In this document: positions 63,015 through 64,000 of the stretch, one piece after another
Layout of the letters: each line of letters starts with the position of its first letter
Numbering within the stretch: the stretch's first letter is position 1
Source of the DNA: Arctopsyche grandis
Taxonomy: Eukaryota > Arthropoda > Insecta > Trichoptera > Hydropsychidae
Direction of reading: 5' to 3'
DNA: 64,000 bases
Assembly (NCBI RefSeq): GCF_051622035.1
Contig: NC_135359.1
Location: 33,261,501-33,325,500, forward strand
The notes under the pieces: model-generated
Database searches by the model: none
The model's input: the letters and a program-made list of their open reading frames with translations, nothing else
What the model was told of the DNA's origin: nothing
Position numbers and translations under genes: made by a program

Positions 63015-63180
63015 TTTTGTTCAGTGATTATTCCGCACAAAACGATCTCACACACGTCATTGAAATTTCGATCACGGTAAATCTGGCACTCGAAAATTCC
63101 ATCCATCAAGATTATCCCACGTGAAATAGAATACTAACGAGAACTCGAGTACTTGCGCGATCGCAATATGCGAAATAATC
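63015..63180. repeat. Inverted-repeat element (family C), copy 3
   Basis: 'cagtgattattccgcacaaa', 'tcgatcacggtaaatctggc' and 'gagaactcgagtacttgcg' align with 48939-49100. Confidence 0.5.
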
Positions 63181-63305
63181 CATTTACCTTTTTTTATCAT
63201 GATTTTTTTCCTAATTTGTGTATTTTTTCTTTTTGGTGTATATTTTTTATTATTTAAATTATGGGGGATGAACGAATGAGACGACTGGCATGTTGATGCA
63301 CGTGT

Positions 63306-63480
63306 TTTATTTATGACAGCTGAAGGCAGAGTGAGGTAGCTAGCTCCGAACATAATCGAGTTGGTCCCCACTCGCAGGAAGGTGACCAAACTCGACCATG
63401 TCGTATAGCGAGCCGCCACAAAATGTTTGGCCACAGTATCGTTTAGGGCATCTGTAAAGATATTTGTGGCAAAAGATTAT
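63306..63480 (-). other. Possible terminal exon of a - strand gene
   Basis: On the - strand an acceptor-like 'aaatatctttacag' (about 63465-63452) precedes an open frame reading 'RYCGQTFCGGSLYDMVEFG', which stops at about 63344. AATAAA follows within 40 bases (63306-63311 in + coordinates). No protein family recognised; could be chance. Confidence 0.2.
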
Positions 63481-63973
63481 TTTAAAAATAAACTAAAATG
63501 TATTGCGAAGGGTGATTTTTTTGTGACTTCGTACGTATGTACATACGTACGGTCCCCTTTTAACGTGGTACGAGTCGCGACAAAAAACCGTAGTCCAAAG
63601 TGTACGATTAGTGCGCAAACATCTCCCACATGCATCTTTATGCATCTTTATGAAGTTTTTGCCCGGCGTCAAGAGGGCCAACTTAAAACGTGCCAGAATA
63701 ACGAACGAGGAGAGGACGTTCGAGAGTTAAAAGTACTGTAAATACTCTGGTGTCGGGATAGTTTATTTGCACCGATACCTAAGCTCAGAATAGTGTCGTT
63801 TCTGACGAGAAAATATCTACATACGTACATATTTTTCTATATTCATTATTATATTTGAATGGGATCGAAGCTAATGTTGTATGTAGATTCGTTGAACGTC
63901 AGCCTGCTCGTCAATTAAAAAAAACGGGGGAAAAGCTCAGACACATGAAGATTGAAAATATATCCTCTCGACG

Positions 63974-64000
63974 ATGGCCGAGTCGCAACATCATCAACTA
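63974..64000 (+). CDS. Possible start of a further gene, cut by window end
   Basis: ATG in good context (acgATGG), with an in-frame TGA seven codons upstream. Nine codons are visible: MAESQHHQL. Nothing further can be said from nine residues. Confidence 0.25.

Overview
The window is insect nuclear DNA: AT-rich, intron-containing, full of transposon remnants and short tandem repeats. The order is uncertain. Lepidoptera is a weak best guess, from the RTE-type LINE ends with a 'catccactgctggac' signature and the abundant hAT- and piggyBac-type MITEs. I see no bacterial genes, rRNA, tRNA genes (only tRNA-derived SINEs) or CRISPR arrays.

Two host genes can be assembled, and they converge. The first, on the + strand, is an orthologue of Drosophila raw, with coding exons from 15556 to 44022. 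Thirteen exons join in a single frame to give 895 codons plus stop. The protein has two nucleoside 2-deoxyribosyltransferase-like domains; an EF-hand-like segment and a long polar linker lie between them, and a polar insert splits the second domain. The gene appears to have three alternative first coding exons at 15556, 18629 and 33551. All three splice in frame. Two encode hydrophobic N-termini and the third encodes a Met-Gly-Cys acylation-type N-terminus, so each could give a membrane-associated protein. The second gene, on the - strand, is will die slowly (wds, the WDR5 orthologue). Its seven coding exons lie between 59329 and 51984 and encode 361 aa. It has a GC-rich first exon and probably a long 3' UTR reaching about 50.1 kb.

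Region by region: 1-15 kb is intergenic and repeat-rich, with a LINE with an open RT frame, eroded LINE and mariner pieces, two near-perfect palindromic foldback elements and four SINE copies. 15.3-44 kb is raw. Its large introns hold a hAT element with a Tc1 inside it, piggyBac-type MITEs, an LTR fragment, several foldback MITEs, two Helitron-like elements and a LINE. 44-51 kb lies between the two 3' ends and carries a LINE with an intact RT frame and nested MITEs. 50-59.3 kb is wds, with TE debris in its introns. 59.9-63.2 kb, upstream of wds, is a dense island of nested inverted repeats and a solo LTR. The last 27 bases may be the start of another + strand gene.

The most notable observations are the triple first-exon arrangement of raw, the hairpin that contains one of its start codons, matching 3' tails in a LINE and a SINE family, and several insertion histories that can be dated relative to one another by target-site duplications and empty paralogous sites.
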